From: Arthrobacter luteolus NBRC 107841
GTDB taxonomy: Bacteria; Actinomycetota; Actinomycetes; Actinomycetales; Micrococcaceae
Assembly (NCBI RefSeq): GCF_001552075.1
Contig: NZ_BCQM01000010.1
Location: forward strand, 37,225-101,224
Length of the DNA stretch: 64,000 bases
Reading direction: 5' to 3'
This document shows, one piece after another, positions 1-8,729 of this stretch. The notes below the pieces were generated by a model, which worked only from the letters and a program-made list of their open reading frames with translations, was not told the origin of the DNA and did not search any database. A program made the translations under genes and the position numbers. Position 1 is the stretch's first letter; each line of letters begins with the position of its first letter.

Positions 1-520
1 TGTCCCCACGGCTGAAACGGCGGCCGTCGAGGCAGCGCTGGCCCGGCTCGAAGCCGAGGCCGTCTGGGTGCGGGAATCCGACGGAAGCCGGCGGGCGATG
101 GCCGCGTTGAAGGACATGACCAGCCAGCTCATCGGCCGTTTCTGCTCCAGCGCTCTCGAAGCGACCCGCGGAATCTACGGCACCGACCCGCTCACCCGGT
201 ACAACGCCGAAATGGTGGTACCCGAGGAAACCCAGCTCGAAATCGCGGTGATGAAGGGCCTGGCCACCACATTCGTGATGACCACCGACCAGCGCCAGCC
301 GCTCTACGAACGCCAGCGCGAGGTCCTCACCAACCTGGTGGCTCAGCTCGCCGCCACGGGGGACCGCCACCTGGAGCCGATGTTTGCCGCGGACTGGCGG
401 GCAGCGGAGGACGACGGCGCCCGGCTGCGCGTGGTCATCGACCAGGTCGCGTCGCTCACCGACGGCTCCGCGCTGGCGCTGCACGAGCGGCTGGTTGGCC
501 CGGTTCCGGCACTGTGGTGA
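1..520 (+). CDS. dgt: Deoxyguanosinetriphosphate triphosphohydrolase-like protein, 3' part
   Basis: The open frame runs in from the left edge (first complete codon at base 2) and ends at TGA 518-520, so only about the last 172 residues are present. They match the C-terminal helical part of HD-superfamily dNTPases, seen in stretches such as SSALEATRGIYG, VPEETQLEIAVMKGLA and YERQREVLTNLV. The HD metal site lies outside the window. The family hydrolyses dGTP to deoxyguanosine and triphosphate and so shapes dNTP pools. The gene lies directly before dnaG, with a 61-bp gap; dgt-dnaG adjacency is common in actinobacteria. Assignment rests on family resemblance of the C-terminus only. Confidence 0.85.
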   Translation, partial: VPTAETAAVEAALARLEAEAVWVRESDGSRRAMAALKDMTSQLIGRFCSSALEATRGIYGTDPLTRYNAEMVVPEETQLEIAVMKGLATTFVMTTDQRQPLYERQREVLTNLVAQLAATGDRHLEPMFAADWRAAEDDGARLRVVIDQVASLTDGSALALHERLVGPVPALW

Positions 521-581
521 GCCGTCCACAGCGGCACCTGTCCTGACCGGTCAATTTGGCACAGGAGAATAAGCTGGATGT

Positions 582-2576
582 ATGGCCGGCCTGATTAAAC
601 GCGAAGACATTGACGAAGTACGTTCCCGCACCGACATCAAGGCGGTTGTGGATGGATATGTCACGCTGAAGTCCGCCGGAATCGGCTCCTACAAAGGGCT
701 GTGCCCCTTCCACGACGAACGCTCTCCGTCCTTCCACGTCCGCCCGCAGGTGGGCACCTACCACTGCTTTGGCTGCGGCGAAAGCGGCGACGTCATCTCC
801 TTCGTCCAGAAAATGGACCACGGGTCCTTCTCTGAAACCGTGGAGAAGCTGGCCGCCCGGCTGGGCTACGAACTGCACTACGAAGACGGCGGGACCGGAC
901 CCCGCCGGGAGGACGTGGGCAAGCGGCAGCGCCTGCTGGACGCGCACAAGGTAGCGGCCGAGTTCTTCCGTACCCAACTGCTGACCCCGGGGGCGGCGGC
1001 AGCCCGCAGCTTCCTGCAGGAACGCGGCTTCGACCCGGCCGCCGCCGAGCACTTTGGTGTGGGCTATGCACCGCAGGGCTGGGACTCCCTGCTGAAGCAC
1101 CTGACCACAAAGGGCTTCACCCGGGAGGAACTGGCACAGACCGGCATGTTCTCCACCGGGTCCGATGCCTCCCGCTTCTATGACAGGTTCCGCGGCCGGC
1201 TCATCTGGCCGATCCGCGACCTCACCGGGGCGGTGATCGGCTTCGGCGCACGCAAGCTCTACGAGGACGACCAGGGGCCGAAGTACCTGAACACCCCGGA
1301 AACCCCGCTCTACAAAAAATCGCAGGTCCTCTACGGAATCGACCTCGCCAAACGCTCCATCGCCAAGGACCGCCAGCTGGTGGTGGTGGAGGGCTACACC
1401 GATGTGATGGCCTGCCACCTGGCCGGCATCACCACCGCCGTCGCCACCTGCGGAACCGCGTTCGGTACGGACCACATCAAGATCGCCCGCCGCCTGCTGT
1501 CCGACGACGGCACCGGGGGAGAGGTCATCTTCACCTTCGACGGCGACGCCGCCGGCCAAAAGGCAGCCCTGCGTGCCTTCGAGGAAGATCAGCGCTTTAC
1601 CGCCCAAACCTTCGTGGCGGTGGATCCGAACGGTATGGATCCGTGCGACATCCGGCAGCAGCAGGGGGATGCCGCCGTCGCGGAGCTCATCCGGTCCCGG
1701 CGCCCGCTGTTCGAGTTCGCGATCCGTTCCACCCTGGCAAAGTTCGACCTCAACACCGTGGAGGGCCGGATCGCGGCCCTGCGCGCGGCAGCTCCGGTCG
1801 TAGCGGACATCCGTGATCCGGCAATGCGCCCCGCCTATGCCCGCGAACTGGCGGGCTGGCTGGGAAGCGAAGTGGACGACGTGCTGCGGGCGGTTAATTC
1901 GGCTGCCAAACGGCTGCGCGAGGGAACCGGCACCCGGCAGGATGCCCGGGACACCGGCAACGGCGCACAGCGCGGCGGTCCGGACCGGTCCCAGCGGCCC
2001 AGCGGGCAGAATCCGGGGCAGCAGGCCGGCCAGCAGTATGCCAGCCAGCAGCATCCCGGTGAGGAACCGGGCCAGCCTGCGGCGCCGGCGCAGCAGGCGT
2101 TCGCACGCCCTGATCCCAATGATCCGGCGGCGCGGATGGAGCGGCAGTCGCTGGAAGTGGTCCTGCAGCAGCCGGGATTGCTGGACGAGGGTCAATGGGA
2201 ACGGTTCAAGGCCGCACGGTTCACCGTCCCGGCGTACGTTGCCGTGCACAACGCGATCCGGGCTGCCGGCATGGTTCCCGCGTCGCCGGCGGCATGGGTG
2301 GAGCAGGTGCGGCAGGAGCTTCCGGATGCGCTGCGCGGCTTTGTCAGCGAACTGGCCGTCACACCGATTCCGGCCCGGGACGCGGACGCCCTGGCGCTGT
2401 ACTGCCGGGACATTCTCAACCGGCTCTTTGAACTCCAGGTGACCCACCTCAAGGCTGAGAAGCTCGGCCAGCTCCAGCGGCTGGATCCGGGCGCGGATCC
2501 GGCCCTGTTCCAGCAGCTGAACCGTGAACTTATGGAGCTGGAGATGCAGCGCCGGGCGCTGCGGGAGATCCAGTAG
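582..2576 (+). CDS. dnaG: DNA primase
   Basis: The 664-residue protein is the primase that lays RNA primers at the replication fork. An N-terminal CHC2-type zinc finger is visible (C41, H44, C62, C65 in CPFHDE and CFGCGESGD). The TOPRIM catalytic core at about residues 260-345 has VVVEGYTDVMA and FDGDAAGQKA with the acidic metal ligands. A Gln/Gly/Pro-rich linker at about 445-510 leads to the C-terminal helicase-binding domain. Length is normal for actinobacterial DnaG. ATG 582 is chosen because it opens the MAGLIKREDI start typical of the family; an AGGAG lies 14 nt upstream, rather far, and the nearer ATG at 578 is out of frame. Confidence 0.97.
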   Translation: MAGLIKREDIDEVRSRTDIKAVVDGYVTLKSAGIGSYKGLCPFHDERSPSFHVRPQVGTYHCFGCGESGDVISFVQKMDHGSFSETVEKLAARLGYELHYEDGGTGPRREDVGKRQRLLDAHKVAAEFFRTQLLTPGAAAARSFLQERGFDPAAAEHFGVGYAPQGWDSLLKHLTTKGFTREELAQTGMFSTGSDASRFYDRFRGRLIWPIRDLTGAVIGFGARKLYEDDQGPKYLNTPETPLYKKSQVLYGIDLAKRSIAKDRQLVVVEGYTDVMACHLAGITTAVATCGTAFGTDHIKIARRLLSDDGTGGEVIFTFDGDAAGQKAALRAFEEDQRFTAQTFVAVDPNGMDPCDIRQQQGDAAVAELIRSRRPLFEFAIRSTLAKFDLNTVEGRIAALRAAAPVVADIRDPAMRPAYARELAGWLGSEVDDVLRAVNSAAKRLREGTGTRQDARDTGNGAQRGGPDRSQRPSGQNPGQQAGQQYASQQHPGEEPGQPAAPAQQAFARPDPNDPAARMERQSLEVVLQQPGLLDEGQWERFKAARFTVPAYVAVHNAIRAAGMVPASPAAWVEQVRQELPDALRGFVSELAVTPIPARDADALALYCRDILNRLFELQVTHLKAEKLGQLQRLDPGADPALFQQLNRELMELEMQRRALREIQ

Positions 2577-2682
2577 CAGCAGCTGCACACCGGCCCGGCC
2601 ACGGCATCCCAGTCTGCGGCCCGCCGGGGATGGCGTGGATTTCATTTCTGGACGGATCCTCTGTAGAGTAATAGTCGCGCTT

Positions 2683-2755
2683 TCCCCCGTAGCTCAATTG
2701 GCAGAGCATTCGACTGTTAATCGAAGGGTTACTGGTTCGAGTCCAGTCGGGGGAG
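2683..2755 (+). tRNA. tRNA-Asn (GTT), copy 1
   Basis: A 73-nt cloverleaf. The acceptor stem TCCCCCG (2683-2689) pairs with CGGGGGA (2748-2754) and G is the discriminator base. The anticodon loop CTGTTAA places GTT at 2716-2718, and the T arm contains GGTTCGAGTCC. CCA is not encoded. A TAGAGT -10-like element (2664-2669) lies 14 nt upstream and an intrinsic terminator follows at once. A second copy, identical in sequence, lies exactly 200 bp downstream. Confidence 0.97.
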
Positions 2756-2761
2756 CAAATA

Positions 2762-2801
2762 GGCTCCTGACCTGTAGAAAATGCAGGTCAGGAGCCTTCT
2801 T
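2762..2801 (+). terminator. Intrinsic terminator of tRNA-Asn copy 1
   Basis: A perfect 13-bp stem (GGCTCCTGACCTG, 2762-2774, with its complement 2784-2796) encloses a 9-nt loop and is followed by TTCTT. It begins 7 nt after the tRNA, which makes copy 1 a stand-alone transcription unit. Confidence 0.85.
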
Positions 2802-2882
2802 CCTGCCGGGTGTCCGACGGCGGGAGGCAGGAGCAACGGTTCGGTGACAGCCTGAAACTCCTGTAGACTGATGTCGCCGCTT

Positions 2883-2955
2883 TCCCCCGTAGCTCAATTG
2901 GCAGAGCATTCGACTGTTAATCGAAGGGTTACTGGTTCGAGTCCAGTCGGGGGAG
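2883..2955 (+). tRNA. tRNA-Asn (GTT), copy 2
   Basis: Base-for-base identical to the tRNA-Asn at 2683-2755, with anticodon GTT at 2916-2918. Its own TAGACT -10-like element lies at 2864-2869 and its own terminator follows. The flanks just upstream of the two copies are similar but not identical (CTGTAGAGTAATAGTCGCGC against CTGTAGACTGATGTCGCCGC), so this is an old duplication rather than an assembly echo. Confidence 0.97.
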
Positions 2956-2961
2956 CCACCT

Positions 2962-3005
2962 GAAAACCCCCGAAGGCCGTGTGCCTGCTCGGGGGTTTTC
3001 CTTTT
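2962..3005 (+). terminator. Intrinsic terminator of tRNA-Asn copy 2
   Basis: A 12-bp stem (GAAAACCCCCGA, 2962-2973, with its complement 2989-3000) has a 15-nt loop and is followed by CTTTT. It lies 6 nt after the tRNA. Confidence 0.8.
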
Positions 3006-3314
3006 CCAGGGACGTTCCGGAACATCCCTGGACTTCCTATGACTTCCCTGAACTTGCCTGCGGGAAAGCCTGGCCGCCTGCCCCGCCGCGGAACCGCAGT
3101 TGCAGAAACTTAGTGCTCCGCCGCTACACTGGGGACTCTGCTGCATCATTGGGCCCTGGACACACCAATCTCCGGAGCCGGACGCAGCAAGGGCGAACCT
3201 ATCCTGATGCCCGCCCCGGAACCCTACTGTTCCGGCCTTCCCGCGCTTCTGCGGCCGCTGATCCAGCCGGTCCCGCCACGCGGATCTTTCCGGACCTTCA
3301 TCAGGAGTAGAACC
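3006..3314 (+). other. Non-coding leader region of the malic enzyme gene
   Basis: There is no convincing gene here. The left end holds a 26-bp near-palindrome at 3006-3031 (left half CCAGGGACGTTCC, one mismatch to its mirror). A plausible promoter has TTGCAG at 3100-3105 and TACACT at 3125-3130. The spacer is 19 bp, longer than ideal, so the promoter call is weak. If it is right, the malic enzyme mRNA has a leader of about 175 nt. Confidence 0.4.
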
Positions 3315-4484
3315 ATGCCGTCCACAGCCACCTCCACCACCATCAGCACCGGGGAAATCTTCGCCGCCCATGAAGGCGGGAAGCTCTCGGTTGAAACCAC
3401 AATGCCGCTGGATTCCGCCCGCGCGCTCTCCATCGCCTACACACCCGGCGTCGCGCAGGTCAGCCGGGCGATCGCCGGCGATCCGGCTCTGGCCGGAACG
3501 CACACCTGGGCCTCGCGCCTGGTTGCGGTGGTCAGCGACGGTACGGCCGTCCTCGGGCTGGGAAACATCGGTGCCGCGGCCTCGCTTCCGGTCATGGAAG
3601 GCAAGTCGGCGCTGTTCAAGACCTTCGGCGGCCTGAACTCGATTCCGCTGGTCCTGGAAACCACGGATGTGGACGAGATCATCGAGACGCTGGTCCGGCT
3701 CCGCTCCAGTTTCGGGGCCGTAAACCTGGAAGACATTTCCGCCCCCCGCTGCTTCGAGCTGGAGGAACGGCTGATCGAGGCCCTGGACTGCCCCGTGATG
3801 CACGATGACCAGCACGGCACGGCCATTGTGGTGCTGGCCGCCCTGACCAACGCCGTCCGGGTCACCGGGAAGGAACTCGCCGGTCTCCGCGTGGTCGTTT
3901 CCGGTGCCGGCGCTGCGGGTGTTGCCTGCGCCAATATTCTGCTGGAAGCCGGAATCAACGACGTCGTTGTCCTGGATTCCCGCGGCATTCTCTCCGCCGG
4001 CCGAAGCCTGGAGGGTGTGAAGGCGGACCTCGCCGGCCGGACCAACCCGCGGAACCTGGAAGGCGGCGTTGCCGAGGCGATGGCCGGAGCAGACGTTTTC
4101 GTGGGCGTTTCCTCAGGGACCGTGCCCGAGAGCGTCCTCGCGGACATGGCACCGGACGCGGTCATCTTCGCCCTGTCCAACCCGGATCCGGAAGTCCACC
4201 CGGATATCGCGGCACGCTATGCGGCGGTGGTCGCCACCGGCCGGAGCGACTTCCCAAACCAGATCAACAACGTGCTGGCCTTCCCCGGGATTTTCCGCGG
4301 TGCGCTGGACAGCGGCGCCCGCCGGATCACACCCGCCATGAAGGTTGCCGCGGCCCGGGCCATCGCCGACCTGGTCGGTGATGACCTGGCCGCTGACCAT
4401 GTTGTCCCCAGCCCGCTGGACCCCCGGGTGGCGCCCGCCGTGGCAGCCGCTGTGGGCGCGGCGGCCGGCACCGGCACGGCGTAA
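3315..4484 (+). CDS. NAD(P)-dependent malic enzyme
   Basis: The 389-residue protein decarboxylates malate to pyruvate with NAD(P)+ reduction, linking the TCA cycle to pyruvate and NADPH supply. It is the short prokaryotic form. The substrate-site tyrosine is in AYTPGVA (about residue 42). GNIGAAASLPVMEGKSALFK carries the catalytic lysine, MHDDQHGTA is the metal/substrate segment, and GAGAAGVACANILL near residue 197 is the Rossmann loop. FALSNPDPE and FPNQINNVLAFPGIFRGALD are also typical. ATG 3315 is chosen over the upstream in-frame start at 3207 because CAGGAG lies 7 nt before it and homology begins there. The gene stands alone between a tRNA terminator and its own terminator. Confidence 0.93.
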   Translation: MPSTATSTTISTGEIFAAHEGGKLSVETTMPLDSARALSIAYTPGVAQVSRAIAGDPALAGTHTWASRLVAVVSDGTAVLGLGNIGAAASLPVMEGKSALFKTFGGLNSIPLVLETTDVDEIIETLVRLRSSFGAVNLEDISAPRCFELEERLIEALDCPVMHDDQHGTAIVVLAALTNAVRVTGKELAGLRVVVSGAGAAGVACANILLEAGINDVVVLDSRGILSAGRSLEGVKADLAGRTNPRNLEGGVAEAMAGADVFVGVSSGTVPESVLADMAPDAVIFALSNPDPEVHPDIAARYAAVVATGRSDFPNQINNVLAFPGIFRGALDSGARRITPAMKVAAARAIADLVGDDLAADHVVPSPLDPRVAPAVAAAVGAAAGTGTA

Positions 4485-4504
4485 CCCACGGACCCAGCAC
4501 CACC

Positions 4505-4536
4505 AAGCGCTCCGGACCGCGGCCCGGAGCGCTTTT
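4505..4536 (+). terminator. Intrinsic terminator after malic enzyme
   Basis: An 11-bp stem (AAGCGCTCCGG, 4505-4515, with its complement 4524-4534) has an 8-nt loop. The run TTTT at 4533-4536 overlaps the stem end. It lies about 20 nt after the stop codon. Confidence 0.75.
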
Positions 4537-4725
4537 CCGTTCCCGGAGCCAGCTGCTGGGTCATCTCCCTCATCCCGCTGAGGCATACCCCTGAGGCCGG
4601 GGCTCAGGCTGACGCTGCCGCCGCTGCCCGATTCGAGAGCCCGCCGTTCCCAGCACCACAAAGCATGCTTACTGTTGAAGTAGGCTTTATTGGTTATTCC
4701 CAGCACGACGAAAGCCGAGGAACCG

Positions 4726-6159
4726 ATGGGTGCCAGTCAGACAGGGCCTAGCCAGGAGGGCGCGGGGCATATTTCGCACCCCGCCAAAGTCATAGGCGTA
4801 ACTGTTGCCGCCGCCGTCGGCGGTTTGCTGTTCGGTTTCGATACCGCCGTCATCAACGGTGCAGTCGATGCCATTGGGAGCGAATTCGACCTCAGTGCGG
4901 GTGTTCTGGGCTTTACCGTCGCCATCACCCTGCTTGGGTGTGCCATTGGTGCCTGGTTCGCGGGCCAGCTGGCGGACAGGCTCGGCCGGAAGACCGTGAT
5001 GGTCACGGCCGCCATCCTCTTCGCTCTGAACTCCGTGGGTTCCGCCTGGGCATTCAGTGTCTGGGACCTGATGCTGTGGCGCCTGATCGGCGGCCTGGCC
5101 ATCGGCACCGCCTCGGTCATCGCTCCGGGCTACATCGCCGAAGTGGCACCCGCAAAATGGCGTGGTGCGCTCGGCTCCATTCAGCAGCTGGCCATCACTC
5201 TGGGCATTTTTGCGGCCCTGCTCTCCGATGCCTTCCTGGCCAACACCGCCGGAAGCGCGTTCAACGAACTGTGGTGGGGGATGGCCGCTTGGCGGTGGAT
5301 GCTCCTGGTCGGAGTTTTCCCGGCCGTTGTCTACGGCATCCTCGCACTGACGATTCCAGAGTCTCCGCAGTACCTGGTGCGGAAGAACCGTGATGATGAA
5401 GCTGCCCGGGTGCTCCGGGACATCACCGGTGTGCAGGACACGGACCGCAAGATCACTGAGATCCGGGACAGTTTCGAGCACGAGGAACGGGCAACCTACG
5501 CGGATCTGCGCGGCAGCATGTTCGGTTTGAAACCCATCCTCTGGGTCGGTATGGCCATCGCCGCACTTCAGCAGCTGGTGGGCATTAACGCGATTTTCTA
5601 CTACTCGACCACCCTGTGGCAGTCGGTCGGATTCAGTGAGTCCGACTCCTTTACGACGTCGGTGATTACCTCGGTGGTTAACGTGCTGATGACCATCGTC
5701 GCCATTGCCTTCGTTGACCGGGTCGGCCGGCGGAAACTGCTGATGATCGGCTCCGTGGGTATGTTTATCGGCCTGCTGGCAGCCACCATTTCCTTCTTCC
5801 AGGCGGACGACAGCAGCGGAGAAATCCTGCTTCCGCAGCCGTGGGGAGCCATCGCGCTGGTTGGTGCGAACCTGTTCGTGGTCTTCTTTGCCGCCACTTG
5901 GGGACCGGTGATGTGGGTGACACTCGGTGAGATCTTCCCGAATAAAATCCGGTCACTGGCACTGGGGCTGAGCACCATGGTGAACTGGGTGTTCAATTTC
6001 ATCGTGACGCTCTCCTTCCCTTGGGTCAGCGAAAACTTCGGATTGTGGATCATGTACGCGATCTTTACCATCTTCGCCGTCGTCTCCTTCTGGTTCGTCA
6101 AGACGAAACTGCCTGAGCTGTCAGGCCGTGAATTGGAAGCGGACCGGGACAATTTGTGA
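4726..6159 (+). CDS. MFS sugar porter
   Basis: The 477-residue integral membrane protein has about 12 membrane segments and belongs to the sugar porter branch of the MFS. It is expected to be a proton-coupled sugar or polyol importer of the plasma membrane. Family signatures include GGLLFGFDTAVINGA in TM1, LADRLGRKTVMV, PESPQYLVRKNRDDEAARVL after TM6, QQLVGINAIFYYSTTLW in TM7 and RVGRRKLLMIG. The substrate cannot be read from sequence. ATG 4726 follows GAGG at a spacing of 5; a TTG at 4690 would add 12 residues without a ribosome site. No sugar kinase or regulator is adjacent. Confidence 0.9.
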   Translation: MGASQTGPSQEGAGHISHPAKVIGVTVAAAVGGLLFGFDTAVINGAVDAIGSEFDLSAGVLGFTVAITLLGCAIGAWFAGQLADRLGRKTVMVTAAILFALNSVGSAWAFSVWDLMLWRLIGGLAIGTASVIAPGYIAEVAPAKWRGALGSIQQLAITLGIFAALLSDAFLANTAGSAFNELWWGMAAWRWMLLVGVFPAVVYGILALTIPESPQYLVRKNRDDEAARVLRDITGVQDTDRKITEIRDSFEHEERATYADLRGSMFGLKPILWVGMAIAALQQLVGINAIFYYSTTLWQSVGFSESDSFTTSVITSVVNVLMTIVAIAFVDRVGRRKLLMIGSVGMFIGLLAATISFFQADDSSGEILLPQPWGAIALVGANLFVVFFAATWGPVMWVTLGEIFPNKIRSLALGLSTMVNWVFNFIVTLSFPWVSENFGLWIMYAIFTIFAVVSFWFVKTKLPELSGRELEADRDNL

Positions 6160-6223
6160 CTGTTGGGGCAGACGGTAAAAGGGACTAAGTCGTGAAATCT
6201 GAGGAGAATGGTAATTTTGGGTA

Positions 6224-7054
6224 ATGGCAACGACTAACCAGCAGACGGAAGCAGGGCCGATGAACAGCTCCGCAAGCACCAGGACCCAGCGGGCCAACGG
6301 GAGCTCCTCCATCGTTGGCCTGTCCAAGGTCATGGCGCGCCTGCTGCCGCGGCAGATCAGTGACGAACTGTCCCTGGCGCTGGCAGAGATGAAACAGAAG
6401 GGCATCAAGGCAGGCATTGCAGCCGGCCTCCTGGTGGTCGCCCTCCTGTTCCTTGCCGCCCTCGGCGTTGCCTTGATTGCGGCCGCAATCCTCGGACTGG
6501 CGACAGTGATGCCGGCCTGGCTGGCGGCCCTGCTCGTGGCCGCACTGTTCCTGGTGATCGCCGGCATCGCGGCCCTCATCGGAATCTCGCGGTTCAAGAA
6601 GACCATGCCGCTGCTGCCGGAAGACGCCCTGCGCGGAGTCCGGTACGACCTTGGAGTCCTCAAGGAAGGCCGCAGCTTCGACCCGGCCACCCTGGACGTG
6701 CCGAAGCCGCCCAAGGCGAAGGACGAAGGCAAGGACAAGCAGGAAAAGCCCGAGGACGCCGTCCGCAAGCCGACGCCGGAGGAACTGCGGATCCGGCTTC
6801 GCCAGCGCCGCGAGCATATTGCCGCGGTCCGCGACGGCCTCGGAGAGAAAGCCGATGTCAAGAAGCAGATGTCGGACCTCAAGGCCCGGAGGGCTGCTGC
6901 CCGCCGTTCCGGTACTGCAGGTTCCGGGGGCGAGGCTTCCGGAACCGCGGACGAAGTCGGTGCGATGCTCCGGGAACGGAAGCAGCCGCTCGCCGTACTG
7001 GGTGCTTCACTCCTGGCCATGGGCATTCTCCTGCGCAGGCTTTTGCGCAAATAA
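6224..7054 (+). CDS. Membrane protein of the actinobacterial Holin-X / phage-holin-like family
   Basis: The 276-residue protein has an N-terminal region (VMARLLPRQISDELSLALAEMKQKGIKAG) leading into two strongly hydrophobic segments at about residues 65-125. This is the layout of chromosomal proteins annotated as phage holin family or Holin-X. A long charged Lys/Glu/Pro/Arg stretch follows, and a short hydrophobic segment ends the protein (PLAVLGASLLAMGILLRR). No phage genes are nearby, so a lytic role is unlikely and the function is unknown. ATG 6224 has TAATTT ending 6 nt upstream and no good ribosome site, which suggests a leaderless mRNA. An ATG at 6260 is the alternative start. Confidence 0.7.
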   Translation: MATTNQQTEAGPMNSSASTRTQRANGSSSIVGLSKVMARLLPRQISDELSLALAEMKQKGIKAGIAAGLLVVALLFLAALGVALIAAAILGLATVMPAWLAALLVAALFLVIAGIAALIGISRFKKTMPLLPEDALRGVRYDLGVLKEGRSFDPATLDVPKPPKAKDEGKDKQEKPEDAVRKPTPEELRIRLRQRREHIAAVRDGLGEKADVKKQMSDLKARRAAARRSGTAGSGGEASGTADEVGAMLRERKQPLAVLGASLLAMGILLRRLLRK

Positions 7055-7087
7055 CACCGTGGACAGAAAGGCAAAGGGAGCCGGATA

Positions 7088-7720
7088 GTGATCAGACTCA
7101 TCGGCGCCGGTTCTCGTCCGGGCCGGGGGGAGCGGGTCCTGGATACCTTCTGGACCATCCCGAACATGATCACGGTCCTCCGGTTCCTCGGGGTCCCGCT
7201 TTTTGTCTGGCTCATTGCCCGGGACAGTTACGGCCCGGCTTTTTTGACACTGGTGATCATCGGGTGCACCGACTGGGTAGACGGCTACCTGGCCCGGCGT
7301 CTGGACCAGGTTTCCACAACAGGTAAGTGGCTTGACCCGGTTGCGGACCGGCTGGCACTGATCATCGTCGCCGTCGTTTTTGTCGTGGATGGGATCGCCC
7401 CCGCCTGGCTCGTATGGTCGATCGTCATTCCCGATGCCATCCTCATCGTCAATTCGCTGCTCCTCTTCCGGGGCAGCCCCAACCTGCCGGTGAGCAATAT
7501 TGGCAAGATCCGGACCGCTCTGCTGCTGCTCGGGGCGCCGCTGCTCCTGCTGCAGCGGGTCCCGGGTTTTGACTACGCCTGGCTTGGCGCCGCCGGCAAC
7601 ACCGTGCTGCTGCTCGGCTGCCTGGGACACCTGCTGGCCTTTGGTGGGTACATGCTGCAGTCCTGGCGCAAATACCGGCGCCAGGCTTCGGTCCCTGAAG
7701 GGTCACCCCATGGTTCCTGA
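7088..7720 (+). CDS. CDP-alcohol phosphatidyltransferase family protein
   Basis: The 210-residue membrane enzyme carries the complete family signature D-x2-D-G-x2-A-R-x8-G-x3-D-x3-D in DWVDGYLARRLDQVSTTGKW and the following LDPVAD. Several membrane helices follow. The family transfers a phosphatidyl group from CDP-diacylglycerol to an alcohol; phosphatidylglycerophosphate synthase and eukaryote-like cardiolipin synthase are the closest candidates. The acceptor cannot be decided here. GTG 7088 is preceded by AGGGAG at a good distance. The gene follows the holin-like gene by 33 bp, which suggests a membrane-lipid or envelope context. Confidence 0.88.
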   Translation: MIRLIGAGSRPGRGERVLDTFWTIPNMITVLRFLGVPLFVWLIARDSYGPAFLTLVIIGCTDWVDGYLARRLDQVSTTGKWLDPVADRLALIIVAVVFVVDGIAPAWLVWSIVIPDAILIVNSLLLFRGSPNLPVSNIGKIRTALLLLGAPLLLLQRVPGFDYAWLGAAGNTVLLLGCLGHLLAFGGYMLQSWRKYRRQASVPEGSPHGS

Positions 7721-7759
7721 CGACCGCCGGGCTGCAGCCGCGCCGGATGGCTTCCAGCC

Positions 7760-8686
7760 ATGACCGGAATCGCGATAGCCTGCGCCCTGGCCAGTGCCGT
7801 CTTCCTGGCCTTCGGAGCGCAGCGCCAGGGCAGTGCCGTCAGTGCTGACACCGGCGGACTGAACCTGAACTCCTCCGGGATACTGCGCCTGCTGCGCAAC
7901 CCGCGCTGGCTTTTTGGCCTGCTGCTTCTGGCCACTGGAACTGCCCTGAATGTTGTGGCCCTTGCCCTGGCACCCCTGACCGTCGTCCAGCCGATTGGCT
8001 CGCTGGCCCTGGTTATCACCACCATCGTGAACTCACGGGATCAGGGCCTCCGGCTGAACCGGATCACCGTGGTCTCGATCGTGGCCTGCGTGGCGGGCAG
8101 CATGCTGTTTGTGCTGCTGGCAGTGGGGGCCACCCAGACGGAGCAGACTATTGAGCCGCGCCAGGAGATCACCATCGTGCTGATCCTCGCCGTCGTCGTG
8201 GCATTCTTCGGTCTGCTCAACCTGCTGTTCGGCAAGCGGCTGGGTGCCATTGCGCACATCATGGGGGCAGGTATCCTCTTTGGCTTCGTCGCGGTATTGA
8301 CCAAAACCATCGCTGCCGACCTCCTGGACCCCAATGGACGCTTCCTGCTCAACGTCCCCTGGTACACGCTGGTGGGCATCGCTGTCGCGGGCGGGCTGGG
8401 GGCCTGGTTCGTGCAGAGTGCCTATTCCAGCGGCCCGCCGGACCTGGTCATAGCCGGACTGACGGTCATTGATCCGATGGTCGGCATCGCCATCGGGATC
8501 GGCGTACTGAATGAACTTCGCCCCGATGTCCCGGCAGTCCTGGGTGTTGCGATGGGAGTCTGCGCCCTGATTGCTATTGTTGGGGTGTTCGCCCTGTCCA
8601 GATACCACCCGGATGTCATTAAGCGCCGGGCGAACCAGAGGCGGCGGCAGAAGCCAGCGGCGTCCAAGGCTGCCCGCAAGCCCTGA
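7760..8686 (+). CDS. DMT-superfamily membrane transporter
   Basis: The 308-residue protein is almost wholly hydrophobic, with about 9-10 predicted membrane segments, and ends in a basic tail (RRANQRRRQKPAASKAARKP). The pattern of two related halves, with TVVQPIGSLALVITTI early and VIDPMVGIAIGIGVLNE late, is that of DMT/NIPA-like transporters often annotated only as DMT family transporter. The substrate is unknown. ATG 7760 has no clear Shine-Dalgarno sequence. The gene lies 39 bp after the phosphatidyltransferase and 43 bp before a glycosyltransferase, so the three may be cotranscribed. Confidence 0.78.
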   Translation: MTGIAIACALASAVFLAFGAQRQGSAVSADTGGLNLNSSGILRLLRNPRWLFGLLLLATGTALNVVALALAPLTVVQPIGSLALVITTIVNSRDQGLRLNRITVVSIVACVAGSMLFVLLAVGATQTEQTIEPRQEITIVLILAVVVAFFGLLNLLFGKRLGAIAHIMGAGILFGFVAVLTKTIAADLLDPNGRFLLNVPWYTLVGIAVAGGLGAWFVQSAYSSGPPDLVIAGLTVIDPMVGIAIGIGVLNELRPDVPAVLGVAMGVCALIAIVGVFALSRYHPDVIKRRANQRRRQKPAASKAARKP

Positions 8687-8729
8687 CGCACCCGACCTGA
8701 CCATCGAAACTCCAAAAGAGGACTTCCCC

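Noticed and set aside
456..2645. 729-codon open frame antisense to dnaG
   Set aside because: High G+C removes stop codons opposite real genes. No domain, no start signal, and dnaG is certain on the other strand.
6224..7054. Prophage remnant because of the holin-like protein
   Set aside because: No endolysin, tail, capsid or integrase gene is present, and the family is chromosomal in actinobacteria.
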